Shown here in pieces: positions 11,204-22,619 of a stretch of 64,000 bases of DNA. Every line of letters starts with the position of its first letter. Positions within the stretch are counted from its first letter, which is position 1. The DNA is from Jaltomata sinuosa (Eukaryota; Streptophyta; Magnoliopsida; Solanales; Solanaceae): assembly GCA_003996215.1 (NCBI GenBank), contig QJPP01003103.1, positions 183,892 to 247,891 on the forward strand, in the 5' to 3' direction. A model generated the notes under the pieces. That model was not told where the DNA came from, did not search any database, and saw only the letters and a program-made list of their open reading frames with translations. A program made the translations under genes and the position numbers.

Positions 11204-11363
11204 GAATTTTTGAGAAAGGAATCTCAAAAATTCAGAAGATGATGGTCGTTACCAACAAGACAAGAGGATGCTTGTAGATACGCAAATGCCATAATGGTTC
11301 ATCCGTATTGCCCCGGAAATAGAAACTGGGGCAGAATTTTTGAGAAATGAATCTCAAAAATTC
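11204..11363 (+). repeat. Two perfect 12-bp-stem hairpins, 130 bases apart
   Basis: At 11204-11233 and 11334-11363 GAATTTTTGAGA is followed by a 6-base loop and TCTCAAAAATTC. Both are preceded by AACTGGGGCA. A third, imperfect copy lies near 11523-11550. The 130-base period suggests a short tandem duplication in the 3' region. Confidence 0.8.
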
Positions 11364-12589
11364 AGTAGACAAAGAGCATTAGACTCTGAATAGTCCAGCA
11401 AGAATGCAGAGTATGCCGAAGAGCAACCTAAGAAAATACCGAGAAAGAATCTCGCGATCCCCACAGAGTCTCAAGTCTCTTGCCGGAAGGAATAAAATCA
11501 GCTAAGAAACCTTTAACTGGGGCAAAATTTTTGAGAAGGATCCCAAAATTTCCGCCAAGCTTCATTAAAAAGTTCAACATTAAGCTCTGAGGAATTTCCT
11601 AACATCGAGAGATCAGAGCCTATTTCAAGGAATCCCCAGTCCTATATGGATTAATCTCCGGTTGTGGTAGATTTCTTGAAAATCATCTTTCAAGTTCTCC
11701 AGTCAGGACGACGAAGGACCTCTGTAGTCCGCCAGCATTTGTCGGGAATGTCAAGACCCTGAATAAAGGGCAGTTTTTGAGATAGCACATGACATGATAG
11801 GCAGAGACGTTTTCAAAACATCTTTAAACTCTTTGTTTTCCAAAGAACTTGTTTGAAAAATATTTATAAAGATTAGTTTTACTCCTTTAACGTGATTTAG
11901 TCTTATGTCTACCTTGGTTTGGAGAGAGTCGAGGGTGATGAGTACCCGAGATTGGAAAGCATATGGAGAAGACAGAACCAAGAGCAGAAGATCGAAGGAG
12001 GTCAACACAGGTCGGTTTCAACAAAACTAACAATTTTTTGGTAGATGCAAGTTGTCCCCAAAAGTATATCAGAAAGTGGTCCCGCGTTATCCGATGCGTT
12101 CAAAGAAATGCAACGAGACTAGATGCTTTAAAATTTTGTGAGAAAAGCCCAAAATAGCAGGAAGAGGCCAAAGAGGCAAAAGCCCATAAAGCGGATGAAT
12201 TTTCTGGTAGTTCACATAAACTACCAGATAAAGAGAACCCGACAATGTTCTTAAGTCCTCAAAAGGGATCAGGACATCTCGGTCAGCTTCAAAATTGGGG
12301 GCACCAAACAAAGAGAAACAACACTCCCCACCAATGCCTAGCAAGACAGGGATCACCCCGATCAGACAATGTTCAAAAAACGGTATTCATAGCTGTCCCT
12401 GAAAGCATGCACAACCATTTTGCTAGCATTTTTAAAGTTATTTTCATCAGCTTCATAGACGTTGTCTTTAAATTCTTTCAAATCTTGACTGTAGTCGCTG
12501 ATAAAAGCGACATTGTGTCTGCTAACCATTTGCCTTGACTGCAGGTACCCACAAAGGAGTCGACATTAAGACCAAAGGTGATGTTTTCA

Positions 12590-12850
12590 TGACTTCCCTA
12601 TGGGACATTGCATCATACTACATGGCATTGCATTTTGCATTCACATTGGATCATGTTGCATGGCATCGCATTTTGCATTCACATTTGCATCATGTTGCAC
12701 TACATCACATTGCATCATGCTGCATTGCATCACATTGCATCACATTGCACCATATTACATCACCTGGCATAGCATGGTGTCATATCATATTATGACATAT
12801 CTCAGTGCATCATATTATATTACGTTGCATCCTATTGTATGGCATCATAT
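12590..12850. repeat. GCAT/CACATT-rich low-complexity tract
   Basis: Irregular repetition of words such as GCATCACATT and CATCATATT. It creates spurious His-rich open frames in several phases, which are not genes. Confidence 0.85.
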
Positions 12851-12858
12851 CGCAGGAT

Positions 12859-13075
12859 CATGCCAAGAGGGCCATTCATATTTTCATGCCGAGAGGGACA
12901 TTCATATTTCCATGTCAAGAGGGCCATTTCAACAGGACCATGCCAAGAGGGCCATTCATATTTGCATGCCGAGAGGGCCATGTCAAGAGAACCATGCCGA
13001 GAGGGCCATTCATATTTCCATGTCAAGAGGACCATGCTGAGAAGGCCATTCATATTTGCATGTTAAGAAGAACAT
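12859..13075. repeat. Short tandem array (catgccaagagggccattcata type)
   Basis: About eight imperfect units of roughly 27-30 bases built from CATGCCGAGAGGGCC and ATTCATATTT, with some composite doubling. It adjoins the GCAT-rich tract. Confidence 0.85.
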
Positions 13076-13415
13076 CATCATCATATATCGCAGACACACA
13101 TCCCCTGCAAAGATTATGTCCCTCTGCCAGCTGGCTTCAAAGAGGATGACATTCATTAGGCGTCCCCAAGTCACACTAGCTACGCAGGATCGACCTCAGC
13201 ATGCTTATATCAAAAATTACGTGAGGCGAAAGAGTCTGACGTTGAGGATATCACTATCATTTATTATGCCAAGTTTGGCATCCAACATATTTTGTCCCGC
13301 ATTGCGTAAGGCGGAGGGCTCTGAAATCAAGGATATTTTATGCACCTTTATTCGAAAGCATCAATCGTTGGAAGATGTTGTTATATACCACCTGTCGTCA
13401 GGGTCAAAAGTCATC

Positions 13416-13985
13416 TATAAGTCACAACGATATTCAAAATCGGATAGTGTACAAGATTGCCCGAAACTTGACAGAACTAAGAGCTGTCTGTAAGATGCAA
13501 TGATATCTGAAACCAGATAGTGTGCAAGATCACCTGAAGATTGACAGTTCAAAGGTAAGGCGTAAGTCACAATGATATCCGAAATCGGATAAAGTTCAAG
13601 ACTACCAAAAATGGATGGTCCAAGGGTTATCTATAAGCTGCGACATATCCACGTTGATATTGTGCAAGATTATCCAAAGGATAATAATTTGAGGTAAATC
13701 TGTAAGTCACGTCACGTCCAAGATCGGATAAAAGTGCAGGATTACCTAAAAACTAGCAATTTGAAGGATATCTGTAAGACGCCTCTATCCAAAGTCGGAT
13801 AATGTGCAAGATTACTCAAAAGCTAGAAAATTAAAGGCATATGTAAATTGCCTCTATCCAAAGTCAGATGATGTGATAGATTACCCAAAGCCTGACGATC
13901 CAAGGAGTGTCTATTAGTCGTGTCGATGCGGAAGATACGCGAGATCTACCCCAAAGACATATGCAAAAAAACACCGCCAAAAGCC
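13416..13985. repeat. ~71-bp tandem array in the Ogre 3' region
   Basis: Units beginning TATAAGTCAC or TGTAAGATGC start at 13416, 13489, 13561, 13632, 13701, 13773, 13842 and 13912 (spacing 69-73). Each contains a GGATA-rich middle and GTGCAAGATTACC-like text. Units are diverged, so the array is old. Confidence 0.85.
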
Positions 13986-14719
13986 AAGAAGGCTACCGCA
14001 TTCAGGAGAATGCCCTTAGACTATCAAGAAGGTCGTCATCATTCGAAAATTGTTACACAAGAAATATTATCCGATAACAAAGAAGGCTATCACATTTAAC
14101 TATCATGGAAGCATCTATTTCCTAAAACAGAGACAGGAAAGGACGTCATCTTCCTCAAGGAACAACAGATAATGGAAAATGAGGTACGAAGCTATCTCTC
14201 CTTGCTTAATTCTGTTACTACTAACCATTTGGTTTTGAGATATTAACGAGAGCATCCGAGAAGGATGAAATTCTCAAAGTAAAACCACAGGTGTGGACTA
14301 CACCAAAAAAGACGCATCATAACGTGGAACTTTTTCTTAGCAGCAACTTGTGACACAGTCCAGAGAGGGACATCAAACTCTTTGGATGCGAACTGAGGAA
14401 AAACTCACCACCACCATTAAATCACACCCCTATCATAAGGCATGTGGGTATTCCCTATCTTTGGGTCTTGGTTTCACATCCAGGGTATTTTTTGAACCCG
14501 CGTTGGAAGCAATATTCTTTCTTTTCAAATTCGAGCGGCGATACACCTCGAGCTTTGGAAATTATGTCCAGGTAAAATCTTACTTATGGGTGTGAAGTGC
14601 ACCACATTCATAGTTGAAAGGTTACAGGCATCTTTTCTATAGCTAAACTTATTTGTCACTCATCCCGAGCCAAAGGTCGTCTTAACATAAAGATTACCTT
14701 TTCCACTGATTGAGTCGAA

Positions 14720-14941
14720 CTACAAGAATTTTGATTCCCTGAGTCCTGGGATATGTAGGCGGGCTCTATGATGAAAACTCGGATGCATTCCTAACTCCCC
14801 CTCAATCCTTCTACTCCCCAGCTTTCCGGTCTCTCCGTACTCTGAAACCGGGAAAGTTTTGAATTCCTCAAAAATCATGCGTAAAATCAAGCATCTTGAA
14901 CTACAAGTGGCCTGAATTTTCATGTAACCTGATATATGTAG
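14720..14941 (+). other. Conserved covarying hairpins, copies 4 and 5
   Basis: Copy 4 (14720-14758): outer stem CTACA/TGTAG, where the G-C pair of other copies is an A-T pair; inner stem TCCC (14736-14739)/GGGA (14748-14751). Copy 5 (14901-14941): outer stem CTACA/TGTAG, inner stem TCA/TGA, linker GGCCTGAAT. Confidence 0.6.
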
Positions 14942-15080
14942 GAAACTCAATACTAGAGTTCGGCCATGATTCCTTGAATTTTGTGCTAAAACCAACCACC
15001 TCTCGAGGATGGACTTGTTGTCGGACAAAAATTGGGAACGTCAAATCCCTTTGCCCAGGGTTCATTACACTCACCCTACT

Positions 15081-15096
15081 CAAAGGGAAGGGCAGT
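15081..15096 (+). promoter_or_regulatory. Polypurine tract of Ogre-1
   Basis: CAAAGGGAAGGGCAGT directly abuts the TGTTGACACG start of the LTR. A purine-rich run here primes plus-strand DNA synthesis in LTR elements. Confidence 0.75.
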
Positions 15097-15895
15097 TGTT
15101 GACACGCAATTTTTACCCTCCACATTACGAATTAATCTTAAGCCTTTTGAATTTTAAATAATTTTTGAAATAATTATTTTGTAAAAAGAGATAAAATATT
15201 TTTCAAATCAGCTTTATAATAGTTCTGAGTAACAAATAATATCTTTCATATTTAATTATATTAAATTTATATAAATTTACTTAAAGAATTATTTTAAAGT
15301 TTTATCTCATAAGAAAATCTTTTTAAAAGATTAAGCGCTTGATTTTCCTCCAAATTAATACAAGTGAGAAATTAATTGAATAAATTAATTTCGTAATTGA
15401 AAAGAGGTAATTACGTGTTAAATACAGTAATTATTTCAATTTGTTTAAATTAAGGAAGCTCGTGTGATTAATTTTAATTAATTCATCTTCATTTCAGTTC
15501 TAGCCTGTTTCTTTTAAACATTTAAATTTTAGCCAAATTTTCCCTAAATCCTGTTCAATTTGGCTATATCTTTAACTCAAAAATGGCCACATTTTGCAAA
15601 TGTGGCCATATCTTAAACCACCCTTATAACACCTCTTGTTTTAGCCATCTTTTGGGCCAAAACCATTCCAACCCGCCTAGCCCATTCACTTTTCCCATTT
15701 CCCATCCGCTCCAAACCGGCCCAATCCACCCAAACCCAACTCTCACACCCTTATACTCCTTTCTTCTCTTGCTCAGACTAAAACAAACAACCCTTTAGCC
15801 TCATCTTCTTCTTTTCTCTCAACAGACCCACCAAAACCCTAACGCAGCCTCTCATCCCTCCGTCTTCTTCACCTCTCACGTGTCTCACTCTCCAT

Positions 15896-15923
15896 GTTGT
15901 ACGAGCAACGCACCTCGTACAAC
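15896..15923 (+). other. Inverted repeat upstream of the Ogre LTR promoter
   Basis: GTTGTACGAG and CTCGTACAAC flank an 8-base loop. Ogre-2 has the equivalent at 35805-35833 with arms GTTGTACGAAG and CTTCGTATAAC, so pairing is kept although bases differ. Confidence 0.65.
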
Positions 15924-16251
15924 ACGTTAGCTCACCAGTATAGTCGTTACCTTCTCCTTGTTCGTCGTTTCTCAATAACCCATACGAAACCCTAAACAGC
16001 AGCAATAGCTTCACAAACGATGCCCCAACTCTGTGAAAATTCCCAAACGCAGTCCAAGATGATGAGCTGGCTACCCAGAAGCTTCTAGAGGTTGCTAGGT
16101 GGCGTTATGTCCGCGATTTGGTCACAAATTTGTACAAATTCGTACAAAGTCATTGCTAGCCAAGCTCATCCAGAAAAAGATTTTGAATTTCTTCCCGAGA
16201 AATTCCCCAAATTACCCCTCTATTTTCCCCCCTTTTTTACCCCGATTTCCC

Positions 16252-16259
16252 TATAAATA
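16252..16259 (+). promoter_or_regulatory. TATA box of the Ogre-1 LTR
   Basis: CCCTATAAATACCCCCC is a strong plant TATA context. Ogre-2 has CTATAAAAACCCC at the same place (35461-35470, minus). Confidence 0.75.
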
Positions 16260-18397
16260 CCCCCCCTAGATGCATGTAATGGAGCTGATTTTGGGGAAAA
16301 TTGAGGGTTCTGGAGAATTGATTTCTCTAACCCTACGTAACCGGTCAGCTAGTTGGGAAAAGAAATACTAAAAAGTCAGATTTCGACGAGTTCATTACTA
16401 GTCCGGCGGTGGTGAAATCTTCCGGTGAAGTTCTAAGTCACAAGTTGCTGCTCCTAAAAAGGTATACCCCTCACCCTTTTCTCTTTACTGTTTTTCCCTT
16501 TCTACACTATATGATGTCTAAGTTTAGTAAATCGGGATTTCTGGTCTTGTTTGTGGTCGTAATGATATGCGTTTTGATTTTAGACTGTTGTTATTGTAAT
16601 TTTGAGTAGTAACATCATTTGGAAGCATCATAATCTCCACTGGCTGGGTCTGATTTGTGAAACCAGTAGGTGCAAGTGTAAATTTGTAGTTAAACCTGTT
16701 GGGGAATGCTGTGAACATGGATATGAAAGCTGTCTTGTTCGTTCATAAAATGCTTGACCCCCCCCCCCCTCATGTTTTTCCCAATCCTCCTGTCATGACC
16801 ATGCCCCTATCTTGTTTAATGATTCCATCTAAGTGTTGCACCATTTCTCATATGTAAATTTTCTAAGCATTAGTGATGTTTTCTCATGATTTTACGCTAC
16901 TATTGTTCTGATTTCTCTTTGAAAATCTCATGATTTTACTGGTTTCTATTTGATTTGTATAACACGTATATGTTACGGATATAGATTTTAGACTTGTTAA
17001 GGCTCAACTTTGTTTAACCCCTTCATGTTTCCCCTGTTACACTTAACTTGGTATTGATTCTATTTTCCTCCTCCTCCTTCCCTTCACTATCTTGCCTATG
17101 TTAAAATGGTTATATGATGACATTAACTTGTGTATATGAATTGGGTCAAGTTCTGGTGTTGTTTTCTCATGATTAAGTAGGTACGTGTAATAGTTTTTGA
17201 AAACTGTGTCCTCTTAAGAACTTCATGATTTCCATTGGTTCCTTGTTTGTCTTATGTGACATGAAAATGCCATGGATTTTAGACTGATTGTTAGAACTAA
17301 TTGACAAGAGTGTTACTGTTGAGAAATCCTTCCCTATGTCTCCCCTGATTTCTTTAGGCTTGATTAAAGTTCCTATCCAGCTTCTTTTCCCTTTTCTTCA
17401 TTGACTTGATCATATTAAAATGACTGTGTGTGAGCTTGTTAATCATGGTATAGAATTTGTTTAAGTCTGGTTTGGAAATGATCAATCCTATGTTGTTGTA
17501 TGCATAAGAACTCTGTTATGATTAGGAACTAGAGGTGAGTCATATCCTCTCATGACATGCTCTTCACCTCTGTAAGTTCTTCTGATCTATCCTTCAATAT
17601 ATATATTGTCTTCATTGCCTGTTTTGTGTGCTACATATGAACTGTGAAATGGTAGGATTTGGCTGTTTTTTTAAGCATGATGTTATTTTAGGTTCAGTCT
17701 GTGTTGTGAAATTATGTTAGAACTGTGGAATGGTTTTGATCTTTACAATGATAATAGTCTCTTCTAAATGCCCTTTCCCTGGTTCTCATATGAGTTTCAT
17801 CTAGTGATTGATGTTTAAAACTTGTTCAGCTTGCCTAATTTGTCTGTGATTAGTATGTGATACCTAGATTAAGCTCTTTAATTAGTCTTCCTGCTTAAAG
17901 GATCGGTGTTGGACTATTCCAAAGGTCTCTTTTAAAACCTCATAATTTGCATGCTCTTTATTCTTATTTTTATTTTATTTTTGGAAAGTTGAAAGTGATG
18001 GAATATGGTTGAAGTGTGTTGAGTATAGGACTTGTATCATTTCTCCTCAATTTTATATATTTGTGTTTACATACTCTATCTGCACCAATCCCTTGCCCCC
18101 TTATGATTTCTAGAAATGATTACCCTCTATGAGTGTTTGGAATGATTAAGTCTTATAAAATAGATGCCTTAATGATAAAATTAGTGATTCTACTGTGTGA
18201 ATGTCCTTTTTCATGTACTTAATTTGGTATAAATATTTGTGTATATTTCTCTTAAGTGTGAAATCTATATTGTTTAAATTACTTTCTTTTGTTTAGTTTA
18301 GTTAAAACATGTGCTAATTTTTATTTATTTTTCTCTTTCTATGTGTGAAATCCGGTGGAGTTCAATTGGACTCCCAAAATTCCCCTGCATTTTCTGG

Positions 18398-18665
18398 TTG
18401 GGCTTAAGCCCAACATCACCTGATGGTCGAGCATGAGGAAGCCCAAAAGGGTTAAAATGGTTTAAGTCAGTAATAGCAGCAGTAGTGGAGAAGTGGGCCA
18501 AGCCCAATGGAGGTGACTCGTATCAGCAGAAGTCCAGACGGACTGAACAAAGTGAAATGGGCCAAGCCCATAAACTCGGCAGTAGCAGTAGCCCAAAGGG
18601 ATGAAAGAATTGAAGTATTGGACTAAGTCCAAATCAAAAATCGACGGTGGGCCTAAAAAGGGCCC
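18398..18665 (+). other. Cluster of short palindromes in the Ogre-1 LTR
   Basis: Contains the 16-bp perfect palindrome TTGGGCTTAAGCCCAA (18398-18413) plus TGGGCCAAGCCCA, TGGACTAAGTCCA and GGGCCTAAAAAGGGCCC. Ogre-2 keeps the cluster at 33730-34010, including an 18-bp perfect palindrome at 33991-34008. Confidence 0.75.
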
Positions 18666-19283
18666 ACACACTAGTATTAGGACAGGATTAGTGTTTTAAA
18701 TTATGTCTTCTTGTTTTAATTACTTGGTTGACTAGGTTGATTGTATAATTGGACTAACTTTGTGAAACTTAGTTAAATTATCCCCAAAAGGAATCAAGCT
18801 TTCTGATAATTACCATTTCATTTACTCAATTTATTTAATTTCAACTCTTTTCTTTCCGTGAGTAAAAAAATGGACCCCTTTATATTGTCTTTCATAAAAC
18901 AACCTTTTTCCATAAATATCCTCTAAAATCAATCTTATTTATAAAAACAAGATATTTTATAAACCAACCCCGTTTTCAAAAGTTAGTCAACAAGATATTT
19001 TATAAACCAACACCGAGTTAGCGTATACTCTTGGTGCCTTAACACCCTTCCAAGAGTATTAACTTGAACCCTTACCCTTAATCTCTTAATTTTTAAAGTC
19101 TTTATCTGTTTTGGGATTTTAAAAATTCTTATAAGTTTTTCTTGGTTTTTACTTTATAAAAACTTAGTGGTGACTCTTGCTTTTAATTGAAAATATTTTG
19201 GAAACTTTAATTAGATTTTTGAAATGAACCTTTCAACGAACAAAGCCATGTTTTTCTGTCCTTGCCCAAAAAGGATCAAAACA

Positions 19284-19998
19284 CTCGGTATATTATTTTG
19301 TATTGATGCCCAATTGCTTGGGGACGTCGCATTCATGCCTGCAGGTCCTGAGCGATGATCATACAAACCTGTCGGGTAGCATATTCGAGCTTTTAGTGAA
19401 TTAGTTAACTATTTTCCTTCTAGGGATCGCTAGAGCCTCAGAGGTTTGTCTTTTTGTGGTTTATTGCTTTTGGGTAGGTTGGGGACCTGTCCCACCAAGT
19501 ATTATATTCATAAAGTCTTATAGACTAGTCTATTAGGTTGCATAGCTATGATGATCACTATTTTGATTTTGTATGTTGATTAGTTGTAGCTTGTTGGCCA
19601 ACTAGGCCATGTTCTTGTGGTTGGCAATTTAGCGGCTTGTCAGCCTTACATTGTATATACCTATTTTTAGCTTTTGTATCAAAATCCTAGTGGCCTTGAA
19701 GGCCCATATAGCATTTACGCTTTCCTAGATATCATGGCTGCCTCAACGGTCCAAATAGGAGTTATGTGCTACTTTCTTATTGTTTTTACATGAACTGCTG
19801 AGAGTAGTTATTTTCTTTGTAGAGCTATTGACAGGGGCCTCACCGTCTGGGGGCTAATTTTAAAGTCGAGATATACTTGTTTATTTTCTTGATTGTGTAT
19901 GGATATTATGCATTATTGGCAAATGGTTCAGCAGGGTCAACTTTGGCTAAGTTTTGGGATCAGGAGCCAGTTGCTCCCTCTGAGTTTGGGGCATGACA
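19284..19998 (+). repeat. 3' part of an older gypsy LTR, target of Ogre-1
   Basis: The wording (TCGCTAGAGCCTCAGAGG..., GGTTGGGGACCTGTCCC, ending TTTGGGGCATGACA) is that of the R/U5 end of Solanaceae Tekay/Del-like LTRs. No PBS follows, so it is a solo LTR or a 3' LTR. Its left part was displaced beyond Ogre-1. Bases 19999-20089 beyond it show nothing recognisable. Confidence 0.55.
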
Positions 19999-20089
19999 TT
20001 CAAGCTAAGATAGATCAACTTATCTAACTATCTAAAATAGAAGCAGAAAATTAGTTAGCTAGACTCCAAAAATACTAAAAGCTATAATT

Positions 20090-22403
20090 GTAACGACATG
20101 TTCCATCGTTATAATAAAGTGAGGGCATAAGTACCCGACTAGAAAAGTCTCTAAGATGAGAGTTGATAAGATCTCAAGCTAGGGTGATTTTCAATGAAAA
20201 TCTAATGTTATGTACTTTAGAGACAGTTGAGGTCTCATGGTTTATTATATGATAGTATGGAATACATTTAGGGATAGTCGAGGGGTGTAGGGTCTTGTAG
20301 AAAGTTTCAAGATGGTAATCGAGTTCATAGAACTATGGTTATGGTGATTACCATGTTGGGTTCTATCCTTTATGTCTAGAAACTAAGGTTGTGTTGTGAA
20401 ATAAGGTGTTTTGAGTGAGTTGGCAATGTTCAATTTTTTGACGAGTCACTGAAGCGAGTTGATTCTCTCCATAGTGACTCATCGTAGCCAGACACGGCCC
20501 ATCGTGATGAGCGATGGGACAGATTACCTGCATTTAAGTCAGTTTTTTGTATTATTTTCTCACAAACTTTAAGTGCATTCTAGAGCTCCAAGAGGTGTGT
20601 TTCCCAAGAACTAAGGCCTTCGTTTGAGGTAAGTGATTCCGAAAGGGAGTTGAGAGACGACCTCCCACTGCGGTAGTATGAGCTTTCCCTTTCCTTGATG
20701 TTACATAGGGAACCTCTTCATTTATCAATCATCAATCCTTGTGAGACCTTTGGATCGAAGATTAATGGTGAAATTCTTGAGTTTGAACCTAAAAGAATGA
20801 AACTAGGGGAAAGCCCTATGGGTAAGTGTAATTTCACCTAGAATTGATTCTAGGATTTGCTTTTATGATTTGTAGCATGAAATTGATAGTTCTAAACATG
20901 ATTAGGACTAATGGAGAACCTTGAGTTCCATAAAGGTGAGACCTATAAGCATCAAAATGGCTAAAAAGGGGTTAACTTGATTAGAAACCCTTTGGGTGTT
21001 GGTTATATGAATATTATAGGGCTAGTTAATGATTAATTGACCCTTGGAGAATGCTCCAGACCTCGATTAAGAGTGGAATTAGTGGGTTAATTTTCTAAGG
21101 CATGAAATTGAAGAGTAAACGATTAATTACTCTTGTATATTATTGTTTATAGACCTTGAATGATCTGAAGTGTTAATGAAGGCAAGGCAATTGCGAAGTA
21201 ACTTATGGGTGGTAATTCTTCACTCGAGGTAGGTTACAGTTTAAATCAGAGTTAAGACTTATTTTAGTATATGTATGTGATCGAGTTATTTGACTTGTGA
21301 TTGGTCTTTGGACATGTTTGAATGATGAGTTTTTTTATGATGTCCTTGAATGAATAAGATAGACGTACATGAAACTGATTAATAAATTGAAATAAATATG
21401 TGTATGTATGATTTAGTGCACTGTGTATATCTTGAGCGACAGGGCTGAAAACTATAGGTTCATTAATAATGTTACTTGTTATGGATTAGGTACCACGAGC
21501 CAGTACAGATTGATATTGCACTGATAGGAAATAGTTTTGATGAGTACATAGACCCTAGTGCGTCCCATGTAGGTCATGGCTAGTTGGGCAGAAATAAAAC
21601 CCTTTAGCATATGTATACAGCTTTTCTTTTATTATTGTTTTTGTTTTGTGGTCAGATATGGTGAGATGGTATTGTGGGCTGATATGAGAGTAGAGGTATT
21701 GATTACATTGATGAAAGTTAGATGGACATAGATTCCATGTGATATGATTATTGAAAGTGATTACTTGTACATTCTTGTGGTAATATTCGGTGACTTATGT
21801 GAACTTGAGATTATTGTTGTTGACTTGACTTGAGCTGACTATTTGTTGACTGAATTACATGCTAAGTGTTCAAATGCTTTTTTCTTGTTATTTTATTGGA
21901 TTATATACCTATTCTAAATTGAGTCAGCCTATAATACCTACCAGTACATAGTGTTTTATACTAATACTATCATGTACTCTTCTTTTATTGAGTGTAAACC
22001 GTGTTCCAGAGGCTCAGATGTGACTTCATCTAGACTAGGCGGCTGACACTATGATCCAATGGTGAGCACTACATCTTAGGCTGCTGTGGATCTTCCTTGA
22101 GTCATTGTCCTTTTTCCAGATGATGAGACTCTTATTTATTTATTTTTTATCATTTTAGATATCTTAGACATTATTTATGATTAGAGTTTTTGTACGATAA
22201 CTTATAGTTTTTGGGGGATGTTTTAGTTAGTCAAATTATTCCGCACTTATTTATATCAATTTTTGGCTTCATTATGGTTACCATTGGGTTTTAGATTATT
22301 TCTTTTTAAAATTTGGTTAAGTATAAGGGTCAGGTTTGAGTTAGATGGTTCTATCACTTGCAGGTTATTGTGGGTGCCACTCACGGCCATTTGGGTCATG
22401 ACA
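20090..22403 (+). repeat. 5' LTR of element A (2314 bp)
   Basis: Starts TGTAACGACATGTTCC and ends TTTGGGTCATGACA directly before the PBS. The start context (TAACGAC, then AAGTGAGGGCATAAGTACCCGACTA) matches Solanaceae Tekay LTR starts I recognise. ATAAT at 20085-20089 would be the target duplication. No gene is present. Confidence 0.75.
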
Positions 22404-22407
22404 AGGT

Positions 22408-22424
22408 TGGTATTAGAAGCCAGG
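22408..22424 (+). promoter_or_regulatory. Primer binding site of element A
   Basis: TGGTATTAGAAGCCAGG resembles TGGTATCAGAGC, the initiator tRNA-Met complement used by chromoviruses. It follows the LTR end by four bases. Confidence 0.75.
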
Positions 22425-22619
22425 TTTATTGATCTTATCGTATAAGAATGTGTCTAGGAGAGTTTTGCGAAATGGTACAGAGACGTATGTACTTTTCTTC
22501 AGAAGGATACAACACTTTAGGAAAACTCAACTTCTTTCTTCTTTCGTGCTATTACTTGATTCCAATTGGTATCTGTTGATCTAAATTGATATCTGACTCT
22601 TTCATTCTTATCCTCTCAG

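Larger units (their letters stand above)
10909..15096 (+). other. Ogre-1 3' untranslated region, 4.2 kb, repeat-rich
   Basis: No coding sequence is supported. The region holds four conserved hairpins, two perfect 12-bp-stem hairpins, a GCAT-rich low-complexity tract, a short tandem array and a ~71-bp tandem array (listed separately). Long, fast-changing, tandem-repeat-bearing 3' regions are known for Tat/Ogre elements and have been proposed as sources of satellites. The rest (11370-12590 and 13990-14700) shows no feature I can name. Confidence 0.75.
1..19283 (+). mobile_element. Ogre-1: Ogre/Tat-type Ty3/gypsy LTR retrotransposon, 5' end outside the window
   Basis: Domain order is extra ORF1, gag, aspartic protease, G-patch, intron-like gap, RT, RNase H, a second plant-type RNase H, integrase, long 3' region and 3' LTR. 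Known features of Ogre are the extra ORF upstream of gag, an intron between protease and RT, two RNase H domains and very long LTRs, and all are seen here. The window opens in the 5' untranslated region about 119 bases before ORF1, as judged by alignment with Ogre-2 at 32528-32650. The 5' LTR and PBS must lie to the left. The right end is TG...CA bounded, followed by CTCGG, one half of the expected 5-bp target duplication. All reading frames carry stops, so this copy is dead. Confidence 0.9.
15097..19283 (+). repeat. Ogre-1 3' LTR (4187 bp)
   Basis: Starts TGTTGACACGC and ends GATCAAAACA. Both ends match the Ogre-2 LTR (36622 down to 33110), whose right neighbour is a PBS; this fixes the boundaries. 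A TATA box lies at 16252. Open frames within are not genes. The stretch from 16800 to 18330 is AT-rich with no named feature. A 20-base phrase (AAGATATTTTATAAACCAAC) occurs twice near 18950-19012, a local duplication absent from Ogre-2. Confidence 0.92.

Noticed and set aside
12535..13040. Open frames rich in His, Cys and Ile in several phases
   Set aside because: They arise from the GCAT-rich tract and the tandem array; all frames are open because of low complexity.
13416..13985. Regularly spaced repeats suggesting a CRISPR-like array
   Set aside because: Units are contiguous and diverged along their whole length; this is a tandem repeat in a plant retroelement.
22263..22445. 60-codon ORF spanning the LTR A/PBS junction
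   Set aside because: Crosses the LTR end and the primer binding site, so it is not a gene.
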